A stretch of 64,000 nt of DNA, from the NCBI GenBank assembly GCA_905178155.1, contig CAJINV010000002.1, positions 4,465,538 to 4,529,537 on the forward strand, read 5' to 3'. Shown piece by piece: positions 35,573 through 48,100 of the stretch; the first letter of the stretch is position 1, and every line of letters begins with the position of its first letter. Source of the DNA: Amoebophrya sp. A120 (lineage: Eukaryota; Sar; Dinophyceae; Syndiniales; Amoebophryaceae). The notes below the pieces were generated by a model that did not search any database, was not told where the DNA came from, and saw only the letters and a list, made by a program, of their open reading frames with translations. Made by a program: the position numbers and the translations under genes.

Positions 35573-38500
35573 ATGAACTTCTTCGAGTCTCTCGGCGAGT
35601 CACTGCAGCTGACCCACGCGGTGAAGCGTGAAGACCTGCGCCCGGGCGACCACATTTACGTCTACCGGATGATGTTCACCTACAGCCGTATGCAAGGCAA
35701 ATTTCCTTTACACGACGTTCGATATGCATCACACATTTCGCCACTTGAGAGCTGCATGTTGCGACTTGTCATGCTGAAAAGGATTAGCTTTAGTGTAGCC
35801 ACGAAAAGGTTTGTCATGCAGCAGATGCCGCAAATGTTGTGCGTGTATAAGGAAATAATTTGCTTTCGATAAGCCACCACGGCATCGTAGTCGCAGTTGT
35901 TCAACAGCAACAGGTATCAAATGTAAAAATGTCTGGGTCTGGAATGTTGGAACTTGTAATGCTAACTTTGGACTCTAGAAAAATCTGTATTGCATGACCA
36001 GCAAGAGGAGTCCAGTTTTTGCTACGCGGGGAGGCCATTTGTCATGCGGAATACGCATCAAGAAGCACTCAGAAAACCAGTGATGCCTGGGAATACATCA
36101 CAGACGTCACAGGCCATGTAAAAATCTGCATGACAAGTTCGCATCCTTCCAGACCCAGACATTTTTACAGTTGATAACAGGAGGAACAAGGCGCGCCTCC
36201 GCCTGAAGCTGACGTTGGTGTTGATGCCAGATCAACATCATCTACTTCTGCAACCGCCGCCGTGTCTGCGTCGGCTAAACAAACGAGACCTGAAGTGTAC
36301 GTGGTCCATTTCAGCTATAAAGTGCAAAAGTGTCTGGGTCTGGAAGATTGCCAGGTTTGTCATGCATATTTTGCATGATCCATGTCGTCTGGAATGCAGG
36401 ACCTAGCATGACAGATTCTGTGAGATCCCTATCATGCCTATCCTGCTTGAGAAACTTCCTCTCAACTTGGTCAATAGTGGACGACTTTTGGCATTCATGC
36501 AACACAGATTTTTGCACGATCCAGAATTAGCGTTACAAGTTCCAACCTTCAGACCCAGACATATTTGCAATGCATATCAGCATGGACGGTGTAAAGCTGG
36601 ACACGCTGAAAGACTTCATTTGCGGCGGATTGTTTTACAGCGGAAACAGCGAGGGTACAACTTCATCGGCCACGAAGATAAACAAAAAGAAGGAGAAGAA
36701 GAGAAAAAAAGCGGCAGCGCTTCGGGCGGTCAATAGCTCTCCGGAGTTGATGTCGCCTACTTCCGCATCTTCATCGAGACATGTGGAGGCAGTTGCAGGG
36801 CCAACTGGTCGTAGCGCAGGAGGAGGAGCGGCGAAAGAAGCAGATGTCGTACCAGCGTCAGATGAGAATCAATCAGATCAACAAGACCTGCTTCAAAACA
36901 CCGACGAGTTCGCGGACCACAATTTGATCGACGAGGTTCTGATCGGCACTACCATTCGTCGTGTGAAATACAATATGCAGTGCAAAAGTATCGTACTCGT
37001 ATAAAGGCATTACAAATCTCCTCAGCATGAGAAATAAAATTTGTAATGCTGATTTGCCGTGAGAAGAAGATTTGTAATGCATGATTGCAAGAATACGAGT
37101 GCGATACTTTAACTTTTGCACAGGATACACAACGCCGGTACCATCGAATCCTTCATGAAGCGTATGGGTGTGTCAGAATCGAAATTGAGAAAGTTGAAAT
37201 GATAATGATTTGTAATGCATAAAATGCATAGCGCGAAATACGTGTGTTGCAGGGCAGGCAAGCGAGGCCGATTGTGAGCCTGTTTGGGGTTAGAGCTCGA
37301 GCTGCTAGAGTAGCATGAGAGAATCTGTCTTCTGTGCCTCAACAGCATTACAAACTGGATTTCGGCACCACCAAAATTTGTCTTGCGCCACTTAGCAACT
37401 GGGTTCCAACTGGCATCCATTTTATGCATGACAACTTTGTCGATTTCAAACCTGACGCTTCCATAAAGCGCTCCGGCACAGTTTCCGACAGAAAAAGGTC
37501 CCCGTGGTTCGTCACTGTTTTACGGGCGGTAAGCATGGTCGAGGTGACACCGGAGATGAAGGAGTTAGAGTACGATTTTTTGGAAAAAAACTGCGAGTTG
37601 TTTTGCGAATATTGTTATCCTGTGCAAAAGTATCGTACTCGTACTGCAATAATGCATCGCAAATCTTTCTCTTCAGGGAAATCAGCATTACAAATTTTAT
37701 CCCACATGCTGCGGAAATTTGTAATGCATTTATACGAGTACGATACTTCTGCAATTCATAACTGTGCCTGCGGGCCGCCTGAAAATGCCGTGGTGGAGGA
37801 GGAAGATATGCCGGAAGGTGGGTTATATGCATTGCAAGTGTACTATCGCACTCGTACTAATTGCAACTGTGCACGACAAATCTTGTCCTTAAGGTAAAAC
37901 AGCATGACAAAGTCCAGTTCTCATGCTGAGAAAATTTGTAGTGCATTTATACGGGTGCGATACTTTTGCAGAGAATAGGTTGAGGAGCAGGTTAGAGGAG
38001 GTGATGGAAAAAGACCATCAAAGTGGCGAAGGCGATCGCGACAGTGACTGTTTGCAGCCTGGTTGTACTAGCAGTCACATCACGCCGAGATCAAACGCCG
38101 TGGACAACATGAAGAATATGCCCCAGTCCTTAGTGCCCGTGGGCACAACCGGTCCGCTCATGTTGCTCTCCGCAAATGGGGAAGATACGAGTGGTACTAC
38201 CAGCACCGCTAATGCAGGCGGGATTGAGGCGCTGGCAAACAATAATTCCGAAGTAGGAGCTCTACCAGATGCAGAAGCAACTGCCGGTGCGAGGACCCAG
38301 CCAACTACCGAAACATCAACCTCTAGCACAGCGACATCCACCGCCAGACGATCCGGGCCTCTGTTCAATTTCGCGGCGGGCTACGAGATGCTGTTTTCAT
38401 CTTCAAAAAACAAAGATGCCGAAAACAAAAACGAAGAGGAGACTCTCGCGGGAAAGAACTACAAAGATGCAGACGCAGGTCCTCTGCCGTCACAAAAGAA

Positions 38501-41239
38501 CACGACGAGCACTACAACAGAAGTGGACCGCGCTTCTAAAGTAGAACAAATGGCCATCCAGCGGCGGAAAGTTCGCTTTCGCGAGTGGAAGCAGCGGTCG
38601 CAACAGACGAAAACGGAATCCATTCTGAAAACTGCGGCGATCGGTGGCGCAACCGTCGCTGCAATCGGCGTTGCCGGCGTGGAGTTACTCGGAATGGGGA
38701 TGGTGGTCGGGCTCTTAGCCGGGGCGGGAGAGGCGCTGAAAGGCGGGAACAAGGAGACAGAGGCGGAGAAGGCGAAAGAGAAGCCCGCGGCGCTGGAGGG
38801 TGGTAGTGCAAGTGCTACTGTTAGAGACAATGACGCCAGCAGTCCGAAGACGAAGCAGCGGAGGAAAAAAGCGAGCTCGTGGGACAACTACGATTTGGCT
38901 GATAGCGAAGAAATATGCAACATTGCAAAAAATATGTCTGGGTTTGGAAAAATCAATGCCAAGTTTGTCATGCTGTGCTAGCATGAGTGTCAAGTCTGTC
39001 ATGCGAGGTACCCAAAGCCGCCACTTTTGTGTCATGCAAAAACCCAGTTTCTCATGCAGAATAGGCAACACCTACACCTAGGTAGCGACTCAAAAACCTG
39101 TCATGCTGAGCCGTCATTTCTGGCGCTCTCGTGATTCGCCAACCAGCATCACAAGTTTCCAGACCGAGACATATTTGCATTTCATAAGAAAGTGAAGAGT
39201 GCGTGCTGGTCGAGGAGGACATTGATCTGCGAGTTGCCGTATCAAATGTAAAAATGTCTGGGTCTGGAAACTTGTGATGCTGGGTGGCGTCTCATGATGA
39301 GGCCACAAGTGCTGGCTCAGCATGACAAGTTTCTGAGCTTCTAGGTGTTGCCGATTCCGCATGACAAACTGCGCTTCTGCATCACAGAAAAACTACGGAG
39401 CTCTTGAGCAACGTGCATGAGAGATTTAAGAGTCATGCCAGACAAGCATGACAAACATGCACTCTTCCAGACCCAGACACTTTTACACTTGATATGCCGG
39501 AACGATGAACGCACCAGCTTCCTCAAGTTCCAACTCGAGAAAATCTCCGTTCGGCGCAGCCACGACTAGCAGCAGTGCGGGAATAAACAAGAAGAACCTT
39601 GATCATGACGAGGCCAAGAATGGTCGTGCACAAGATGCGCGGCTTACTTCGAAGAAAACAAGTAAACTGAAGACAAGGGAGAAAGACCGACTTTTGAATA
39701 ATCCGGAGAGTCCGATCCTTCTAGAAAGTCCGAGGTCCGATGAAGCTGCTAAAGATACTAGCAACACTCCCTTGTCTAGCAGGAGCAACACCCCAAGATC
39801 GAAAGCGGATAGGGAGAAGAGACGACAATATGCAATGCAAAAGTATGGTACTCGTATAAATACATTACAAATTTCCTCAGCATGAGAAATGAAATTAGGA
39901 TTTGCTTTAAGAAAAAAATTTGTAATGCATGACTGCAATTACTACGAGTGCGATACTTTTGCACAGGATCGACAAGAGAAGAAGTTGAGGAAGGACGAGC
40001 GGACTAGGGGAAAAATTGCGCCGGCGGGAACATCAAATAAAGACAGCCCTGCTCGTAGTCGTAGTCCCGCAACTTCTTGTTCCCCAGCCGCAGCTCCTGA
40101 AGATGAGACAAGCACTTATCATAGGGAAAAATCCCCCTCCCCATATTGAGCAGGTATGCTTACGAAAATTTGTGTTGCTGATTTGAGGTCACAAACCGCA
40201 TTTGTCGCGCAAGAAGGCAAGGGCAGAGGCTTCCGCCCCATTATGGAAGCGATTTGCCATGCTGTTGGGCCTAAAGGGGAGCCGTTTGCCACGCTGAACA
40301 ACTAGGCCCGTACGCCCCTACGTCGCCTGGGAATCTGGCCGCGGTGCCTCTCTGCAATACAAGGCTGGTTTGTGTACACAAATCGAGCATCAGAAATTCC
40401 GTTTTGATATGGGGAGGGGGGATTTTTCCTCTTAATAACACTCCTGCCTTCACCACCGCCGACTGCCTCCGCGCGCTCTGGCGCGAACTATCAATTGCAA
40501 AAGTATCGCACTCGTAGTAATCGCAGTTATGCATTACAAATCTAGTTGGTTAGGTAAATCCGCACTACAAATTTAATTTGTAATGCTGAGCTAATTTGTA
40601 TTGCGATTTGTACTAGTGCGATGCTTTTGCAGTGCATACGAACTGGGGATTGGCAACATCGATTTGATGTTGACGGACGTCGAAGCTGTCGTGTTAGCGG
40701 ACATGCTGGCCGAGGCTTGCGAGCCCGATTCGGCGTACGTGACTTCAGCCTCTACTTCTGCGACGACGAACAAACGACCTTTGTCATCTATGGATGTGCC
40801 AGGATCGAAATCGCCAAAGTTGAAACAGTTTGTCATGCATGATACCGATACCAGTCGGATGCCCACTTATCAAGCGGCGGATGATAAATTTTCCGAGCAC
40901 CGGAGCAATCCACTTTGTCATGCTGCTTGGGCACAAAGGACTGCTTTTGTCATGCTACTTTAGCAGCTCTACTTCAAACCCTAAACAGGCTGGCAGTCGG
41001 CCTCACTTGGCATCCCGGCAAGACAGGCACTTCATGCCTTGCATTTATATATATGCATGACAAATCATTTCAATTCTGACGATTTCGATCCTGACACTCC
41101 CATATCATCTTCGGCGGAGGTAATGCGGTCGTCTTCTGGTGGAAAGGAAGCAGCTGTTGTAGTAGACACATCCGAAGAAGAGGCACTGATAAGACTGCAA
41201 AGGGCTCTGCATCTGTTCAAAGATTTGCGGGAGACCTGA
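35573..41239 (+). CDS. Gene 7: LRAT/NC-domain protein (NlpC/P60-like fold) with long tail
   Basis: Fourteen exons separated by thirteen introners total 2,685 nt: 894 aa plus TGA. No GT-AG intron. The N-terminus is LRAT/NC-like: LRPGDHIYVYR at residues 22-32, YSHHGIVVAVV with catalytic His candidates at 39-40, VYVVHFS, and NCELFCEYC with the likely nucleophile Cys at 278. The family performs thiol-based acyl transfer or hydrolysis on lipids. The domain is interrupted by low-complexity insertions (Ser/Thr and Lys-rich, about residues 60-220). Beyond residue 305 the chain is low complexity with one glycine-rich hydrophobic stretch at about 518-553 (AAIGGATVAAIGVAGVELLG) that may be a membrane anchor or hairpin. 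The last exons are Lys/Arg/Ser-rich then acidic. Start ATG follows ATCACC and fits the family N-terminus. Confidence 0.85.
35689..35871. mobile_element. Introner, family H, gene 7
   Basis: Direct repeat AGCCG/AGCCA. Splits the catalytic His motif, joining FTYS to HHGIVV. Confidence 0.9.
35915..36176. mobile_element. Introner, family B, gene 7
   Basis: Direct repeat ACAGG. This is one of the few sites where the repeat would also allow a GT...AG reading. Confidence 0.92.
36316..36576. mobile_element. Introner, family B, gene 7
   Basis: Tip TATAAAGTGC. Direct repeat TCAGC. Joins VYVVHFS to MDGVKL. Confidence 0.92.
36974..37127. mobile_element. Introner, family A, gene 7
   Basis: Direct repeat TACAA/CACAA. 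Joins IRRVKYN to AGTIESF. Confidence 0.9.
37163..37465. mobile_element. Introner, family D, gene 7
   Basis: Direct repeat AAGCG. Leaves only a 30-nt exon between it and the previous introner. Confidence 0.92.
37616..37760. mobile_element. Introner, family A, gene 7
   Basis: Direct repeat ATTGT/ACTGT. Lies just after the catalytic NCELFC motif. Confidence 0.9.
37826..37977. mobile_element. Introner, family A, gene 7
   Basis: Direct repeat GGTTA/GGTTG. Joins MPEGGL to RSRLEEV. Confidence 0.9.
38914..39186. mobile_element. Introner, family B, gene 7
   Basis: Direct repeat AGAAA. Joins LADSEE to SEECVLV. Confidence 0.92.
39240..39494. mobile_element. Introner, family B, gene 7
   Basis: Direct repeat TGCCG. 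A 48-nt exon separates it from the preceding B element. Confidence 0.92.
39829..39969. mobile_element. Introner, family A, gene 7
   Basis: Right tip shortened to GGAT. Direct repeat CGACAA (6 bp). Joins KRRQ to EKKLRKD. Confidence 0.88.
40117..40437. mobile_element. Introner, family F, gene 7
   Basis: Near-complete F copy, TATCATAGGGAAAAATCCC to GATTTTTCCTCTTAATA; direct repeat GCACT/ACACT. Joins DETST to PAFTTAD. Confidence 0.9.
40489..40638. mobile_element. Introner, family A, gene 7
   Basis: Direct repeat CGAAC. Joins LWREL to GIGNIDL. Confidence 0.92.
40789..41104. mobile_element. Introner, family D, gene 7
   Basis: Direct repeat TCATC. Joins KRPLSS to SAEVMRS. Confidence 0.92.
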
Positions 41240-41530
41240 TTGATAAACCCGCGGTGGCACCAGAGGCCGCGTTTCTTCGTTAACTGAGTCTCTGACTTCC
41301 GCTGCTACTGAAAAATCAACAATAAGACTCATGGTTTCGGTTTCAACAACATCATCTAATCTTGCTTGCGGCACCAGCAAATTGCCATGATACAACTTCT
41401 GCTTCTTGGTCCGCTGAGGTCCTACGCATCCCTTTTTCCTCAGGCCGTTGGGAGGAAGCGGAAGGCCCGTACTACTAGTACAAGAAGACATGCGCTAAAA
41501 GTACATAATTTGTCAGCTTATTACAATGGA

Positions 41531-42120
41531 GTACGTTCCAAAATTGCACCAAGGCATTTTTTCGTCTCAGCGCCGGCGCAAGGTGCGGCTGCCCTCCTCC
41601 AACACAACTAGAGGTCGCATTTTCAATTTTTCATTGGGCATTTTTCCATAGTGTTGAATTGCTGCCCAACTTAAAAAAATTGCCTCGAAATCCTTTTTCG
41701 GCCTCTCAGCGAGGGCGAAAAATGCGGCTGTCGTCGAGCGCTAGAGGGCACATTTTCCGATTTTTTAAGGCATTTTACAGACAGGGGATACATTTGGGGT
41801 TGTTTATTTTCCAAAATCGCCGCAAAGTTTTTTTTTGTCCCAGCGCGCGGCGGCGCAAGGTGCGGCTGCCCTGCTACAGCGCTAGAGGGCGCATTTTGTG
41901 ATTTTTTTCTTCAATTTGTAACGGCGTATCGCTGCCCATTTTTTAAAAATTGGCCTAAAATCCTTTTTCGTCTTAGCGGCGCAGCAAGGTGCCGCTGCCG
42001 CCCTCCAACACGACAGCGTAGATTTTTCAATTTTTTTCCCCAATTTTTCAAATACTGGCCCTGGTGCCCAATTTCGCAAAATTGGTTCAAAATCCTCGTT
42101 CGTCTCAGACCTTCGCTTTG
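41531..42120. repeat. Degenerate tandem repeat, about 130-140 bp unit, five copies
   Basis: The block TTTTTCGTCTCAGCG, GCGCAAGGTGCGGCTGCC and CGCATTTT recurs near 41560, 41695, 41840, 41965 and 42095 downstream of gene 7, with T-rich spacers. Confidence 0.75.
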
Positions 42121-43242
42121 CATGTGAAGAGGGCCTCTGTCCGCCGAGGAGGTGGCAGTCGAAGTTTTTTGTACTAATTTTCGCAGCGCACAAGATAGAA
42201 GAAGGAGCTCTCGTCTAAGATCGTCTCAGCAAAATGCGATCATGTAGTTAGCGGCGTACATCAATTACACTTCGTAAAAAGTAAAAGGGCCACCACCGAA
42301 GGGGAGAGGTCAGCCGCGTGCATGCCGTCGAACGAAGATGGCATGCTTGTTGTCGCTCCACAAACCGCAAAGCCCGCGCACCTAGGTAGGTGCGCGGTGG
42401 TTGTTCAGGGTAGTGGGAGTGGCGTGGTAGTTGTATAGCGGGCGTCAGCTGTTCAAGATAAAACACAGACGCAGGGCACCGCGCTGCCCAGGGGCAGCAG
42501 CAACACGCTGCGCGAGAAAGCGGAGCGACAACAGCAGCAGTATGATGCTAGCAGCGGCCTGACGCCCCTGGGGTCGTTTTTTTTCGTCGTTTTTCGCCGC
42601 GCTTTTGAGGCTGCGTCACGAGCGTGCTCTTCGTCATGTCGAGCATGTGAAACGCCGCGCCTTCCATGCTGACTCAATCCGTGAAAACCAGAAAAATAAC
42701 GCAAAATCCGACTGGTAATTGCCGACTTTCTTTGGGACAGCACACACGGACAGACTTGTCGAGTTAGAATCTACACGATGGCGAAAATGAAGTGTGCTTG
42801 ATTTCTTGAGTGGGGAGAACGAAGATGTGAATAAATTTGAGTGGACGAAAAAACGCACTACATTTGAGAGCGAATTTTAAAATTTTGAGCAGGCGATAGT
42901 TGATGAACGAACTGCCTGTGGCGGGAATATTAAAACAAAGGGTTTTCACCGCTATCAAACAAGAGGGACTTGCTCTTGAGTGATGACCTTCCTTGCATCT
43001 TCTACATAATTTAGAAGTACTTATTTAGTAAAATAACAATTTACAACGAGAAAGAGCCCACCTTTGATGCTCGACGAATGCTCTCTTCCAAGAACGACCG
43101 CCGCAGCCTGGTCGTGCAGTACCATATTTTAATTCGAAATCCGTAAATACTTATTTTGTTCTGCACGAAAACTACAAGAAGATGGTGCGCAAGCGGCCGC
43201 GGGCGGAGGTGCATCAGCTCCCGCCCGGTCGCGACACATGAC
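42121..43242. other. Intergenic
   Basis: No gene supported. Short GC-rich patches near 42300-42560 give chance open frames only. Confidence 0.4.
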
Positions 43243-44372
43243 TTATCCGGTCCTCCAGACGTCAACTACTGCCTGGTACTCGAGACGACGTGAGTGAGCT
43301 TCTAGTTCCAAGTGTGGGTCGTGCTGCAGCTGCAGCAGGCGCAGCTGGAGGGCTAGCTGCTGCCGACGGACGGTAAAGGCAGCCGCACCTGAAGAAGACG
43401 ACCGGCCGACGTATGAATTGCAGCAAACCAAGTATCGTACTCGACGTACAGCACGTGTATACTTGCCATGCCGCATGACAGATCTGTTTTTTGTGATATC
43501 TGAACGCGCATGAGGACAATGGGCATTTTGGTTCTTGAAAAATATATTTCTAAGAATGCAATTACAACTACCTAGTGCGATGCCGGTACTTTTGCAATGC
43601 ATACCTCGGGAGGTCGTGCTGCAACATGGCAGCCATCCGTGCCGTGTTGCGGTATGTCCGAATGAATGTGTACCCACACCATAATCTGTAATGCCTTGCT
43701 TGGCGATAGCGATTCATCCTTCGGGCATGACAGTAAAAACTGGCCAGCATCATGCACAAGAATTCGATTGACGACTCCTACTCCATTTTTATTTGGTCTT
43801 CCTCGGAGTGGAAGTGAGGCATAACATAAGCAAATCAGGATTTTTGCTGCAGCTTGATGTGATGATAACGATGATCATGCAGACAGGAGATGAACCTCTG
43901 AGTCTGATGTTGAAGATCTTCCTGAGCGTGGGAGGACGGGTCGGGACGAGAGCGAGACACATGCAGACGTGTCATCTTGCAACATCCTCTGTAAATTCAT
44001 GCTTTGCAGCTCCAAGCAACTAACAGCATTACATTTCGTGACGAAAATTTTGGTACGGGTCGCATTTTCATACCTATACCCTGGCTTCCGGACCCACGAA
44101 GAGTCGGGTGCCGGGGTCCGATATCCTGTGCAAAAGCATCGTACTCGTAGTAATCGCGTTTATGCATTACAAATCTCTTGCTCAAGGTGAATCAGCATTA
44201 CAAATTCAATATGTAATGCTGGGCTAATTTGTAATGCAATTTATACTAGTGCGATGCTTTTGCATTGCATATCCGAAGCACCAACGGGGTCCAAATCTCT
44301 CGCCAGCGGGTTCGGGGAAGACAGTACGGGGAGAGGCTCCTTTTTCGAGCACCTACCGAGTTTTCTATCCAT
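43243..44372 (-). CDS. Small gene of uncertain strand and 3' end, probably minus
   Basis: Two family A introners (43412-43603 and 44122-44271) show the flanks are probably coding. On the minus strand an ATG at 44372 opens MDRKLGRCSKKEPLPV and reads through the first introner. A further old introner-like gap spans about 43662-44083. The next exon then runs to about 43604. After the second introner two frames are possible: one ends at TAG 43353-43355; the other continues Gln/Leu-rich (RRQQLALQLRLLQLQHD) to TAA at 43243. On the plus strand the same junction at 44121 also stays open (GPTKSRVPGSEAPTGSKS), so the flank could instead be a 5' exon of channel gene 8. No family recognised. Confidence 0.35.
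43412..43603. mobile_element. Introner, family A, degenerate
   Basis: TATGAATTGC with GTATCGTACTCG on the left and GTACTTTTGCAATGCATA on the right. Flanking repeat poor (CGACG/CCTCG). Confidence 0.7.
44122..44271. mobile_element. Introner, family A
   Basis: Direct repeat TCCGA is perfect. Host strand ambiguous: the joined flanks are open on both strands. Confidence 0.88.
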
Positions 44373-45158
44373 GACATTCTTGATGGTGCGAGTCTTTATT
44401 TTCGTTCAATCGCAGCAAATTACGAAAATTTGCATTTTCAGTAAAAGCTATACTAAGTAATTCACAGACGGGTGATGACCACAACACAATTTTTTGTCAT
44501 AACTTTTACTTTTCTCATAACTTTTACTTTTCTTGATGAGGATTTGCTGCACCGGCATGGCCGACATCAAAGATTTGCGATGCATAACCCGTCGACGTGG
44601 ATGAGGAAGCCGGATTGCAGCGGGCGCTGTCGTATACTCATTGTTCCTTACCAATTTTCTCGAATAACGAAGCGCTTTCATTTTCTCGAAGTAGCATGGT
44701 ATGCTGCACCTTTTTTTAGTAAAAAATTGCATCTCGTACAACATTCACGCATAGATGCCCTTTTTCGCATGATATAATACAACAAAACGCGATCATGTCA
44801 TCGCGGAATGATTTAATATTGACTGTGTAATAGTTTTGGCTTATTGATACTGAAAAAGACAAAAACAATTATTAAAAAAAACAAACAGCCGCTCTTCGGA
44901 CTCCTGTATCACCGATGAAACAGAAAATGTGTGTACTGCTGCAAAAAAACTGCTGCGAGCTGCGGAGGCTAGGCCGTACACCGACTTTCGAAGAACAAGA
45001 AAAGAAATAATGAGCTTCGAACTGGCAGAGGACTTTGTCTTTACCTGATGACTACATGCTTATGTGTACAAGGATCTACTTCTTCAGAGAGCGGTTTATT
45101 CTCTATGCAGTGTTGTATACACCCGTTTCATGTAGTCCCCTCCATACCTCTACTCAAG

Positions 45159-48100
45159 ACCCACGATGTGTACCCATGGATAATACGGCCGAAGGATAAA
45201 CGGAAGGTAGCGTGGGACATGGTGATCGCCGCCAACATTATTTGGACGGTCTCCCTGTCGCCCTACATATCCACGGCAAGTTGTTCCCCGTACTCGTACA
45301 AAAGAAATGCAGTGGCTTTTCTGCATGACAGAACTTGCATTGATTGCCATGCAGCATGACAAGTTAGTAGTGGCATCCTCTTAATAGAAGTTGTTGGCGA
45401 GATGATTTGTCATGCATTTTCTACATGTGCGGGAAATTTGTATTGCATACAACAGAATAGGATTCAACGTGCCAGCCGAGTATCCTGAGTAAAAACGTAC
45501 CCACACCAGAGTTGTAATGCAGATTTGCAAAGACAGGAAGACTTGTAATGCGCACCCCCATGAGAGCCGTTTCCAATCGTGTTTTGGAATTTGTGATGCT
45601 GTGAACAGGATGAGCAGATGAATCTGTGACGCGGCTGCACTTGCTAACCTGCACTACACTGCATAGTGCAACTTGTCATGTGTGACTCACAAAACTCCTC
45701 GGCTTGTGTTGCAAAATCCTCATCCTGACTCTGGTGTGGGTACGTTTTTACTCAGGATACCGAGGGCGGAATGTTTATCTTGGACTGGATCGTGGACTTT
45801 TTTTTCTACATCGACGTCATTCTCAATTTCCGGACGGGTTACTACGCTACGCCTAACAGACTTGCCATATTTACCACCACAAATCGATTTGTGAGGCACA
45901 AGATGAACAAGATGATTATGACATGCATGGGCGCACGGCGGGGAGAAGAATGATTATATGAATATTAGGGTTTTATTCCGCACGATGTACCAGGTTCGAA
46001 CTGAGTCATAAATTGACTTCGAGCATACTTGCGGAAAACAAGAATCCGTACTTGCATCATCAGTGCAATTGAGCTATGTGTCTTGCAAATCAGGGGGACA
46101 TAAGGCGATCTCTTGACTCGTATAAAAGAGGAGGATGTCCTCTATGGGGTTCTCAGACGTTACATTCTCAAGTGTTACATGAATTTGCCATACAAAAGCA
46201 CCATCATCATCCTCACGATCTTCAAGCTGCTCCGCATGACAGATTTGCGAAGGGCTAAGCCGCACCTAAATCTGTGCAGAATTTGTAATGCTACAGGTGC
46301 AACCTTCCCCCTTTCACTTTTCCCATTCTTGCATCACAAGTTCATGTAACAGTTGAGAATGTAACATGTGAGAATGCCATATCCTCGTGCTCAGTCCAAG
46401 ACGAATCGCAAACAACTATTTGCGAGGATGGTATAGTATACATGATAGGATGGAAATGACATTTTGTGTTGTCATGCAGATTTTCATTTCTTTTTTTGTA
46501 TTTTGTTCCAGAGACGCGGACAAGCCTGCAAAAGCAGGACTGAACTTAATCAACTTTAAAAACCACGCCAGGTTCACCCTCGATTTCGTCTCTTCTTTCC
46601 CTTTCGACACCATTCTGCCCCTATCCCGTGCAAAAGCATCGTACTCGTATAAATCAAGTCTTGCATTACAAATTTTTATCTCAAAGTAAATCAGCATGAC
46701 AAATTTTATTTCTCATGCTGGGGAAATTTGTCATGCATTTCTACGAGTACGATACTTTTGCAGTTCATAGCCCCTCATTTTCGACGATCTAGAAAAGGAC
46801 GAGGTGCGAATGCTGCGCATGCTGCGAATTTTCCGTATGGGGTTCTCAACCGTTACATTCTCAACTGTTACATGATTACTATCTAAACTGCAGCAGCTGG
46901 TCAAAAATGCAGGCGAGGGGTATGTTCGGGGGTATGTTCGGGGGTGTGTCAGGGGTATGCAAATCCTCCTCAATCACGAGCGGACTACAATTTTTTGCCG
47001 AAAAGCCAACAGGTGGGGTATAAACATACCCCAGACAGACCCCAGACACACCCCAGACAGACCCCCGAACACACCCCAGGCAAAAAGTCCGAACATACCC
47101 CAGACACACCCCGAACACACCCCGGGCAGACTTTCGGACACACCCCGGGCAGACTTTCGGACACACCCCGGGCAGACTTTCGGACACACCCCGGCCAAAA
47201 TTTCGGACTTTGTCCCGTGAGGTTTGGACCCGAAGTCCAGTCTGTCACGCGAGACCGTGCGGCCAAGGGGCGAAAGCCCTAGGCCAGCGCGGGGACTCGG
47301 TCCCCGCGTCATGGCCTAGGGGCCAGCTGTGAGCGCTTCCCGGACTGACAGACACCGCGCGGCCAAGGGGCGAAAGCCCTAGGCCAGCGCGGGGACTCGG
47401 TCCCCGCGTCATGGCCTAGGGGCCAGCTGTGGGCGCTTCCCGGACACCGTGCGGCCAAGGGGCGAAAGCCCTAGGCCAGCGCGGGGACTCGGACCCCGCG
47501 TCATGGCCTAGGGGCCAGCTGTGAGCGCTTCCCGGACACCGTGCGGCCAAGGGGCGCAAGCACTTCCTAGGCCGGCGCGGGGACTCGGTCCCCGCGTCAT
47601 GGCCTAGGGGCCAGCTGTGAGCGCTTCCCGGACAGACACCGTGCGGCCAAGGGGCGAAAGCCCTAGGCCAGCGCGGGGACTCGGTCCCCGCGTCATGGCC
47701 TAGGGGCCAGCTGTGCCGGAGCGCTTCCCGGGCACCGTGCGGCAAAGGGGCGAAAGCCCTAGGCCAGCGCGGGGACTCGGTCCCCGCGCCATGGCCTAGG
47801 GGCTAGCTTGCAGGCAGCACTTCCCGTGAACCCGTGTGGCCAAGGGGTGAAGGCCCTAGGCCAGCGCGGGGACCCGGTCGGTCCCCGCGTCATGGCCTAG
47901 GGGCCAGCTGTAAGCGCTTCCCGGACACCGCGCGGCCAAGGGCGGGGCGAAGCTAACCCCTAGGGCAGCGCGGGGACTCTGTCCCCGCGCATGGCCTAGG
48001 GGCTAGCTTGCAGCATTTCCTGTGACCCCGTGCGGCCAAAGGGCGAAGGCCCCCCCTGCCTAGGCCAGCGCGCGCGGGGACTCTGTCCCCGCGCCATTGC

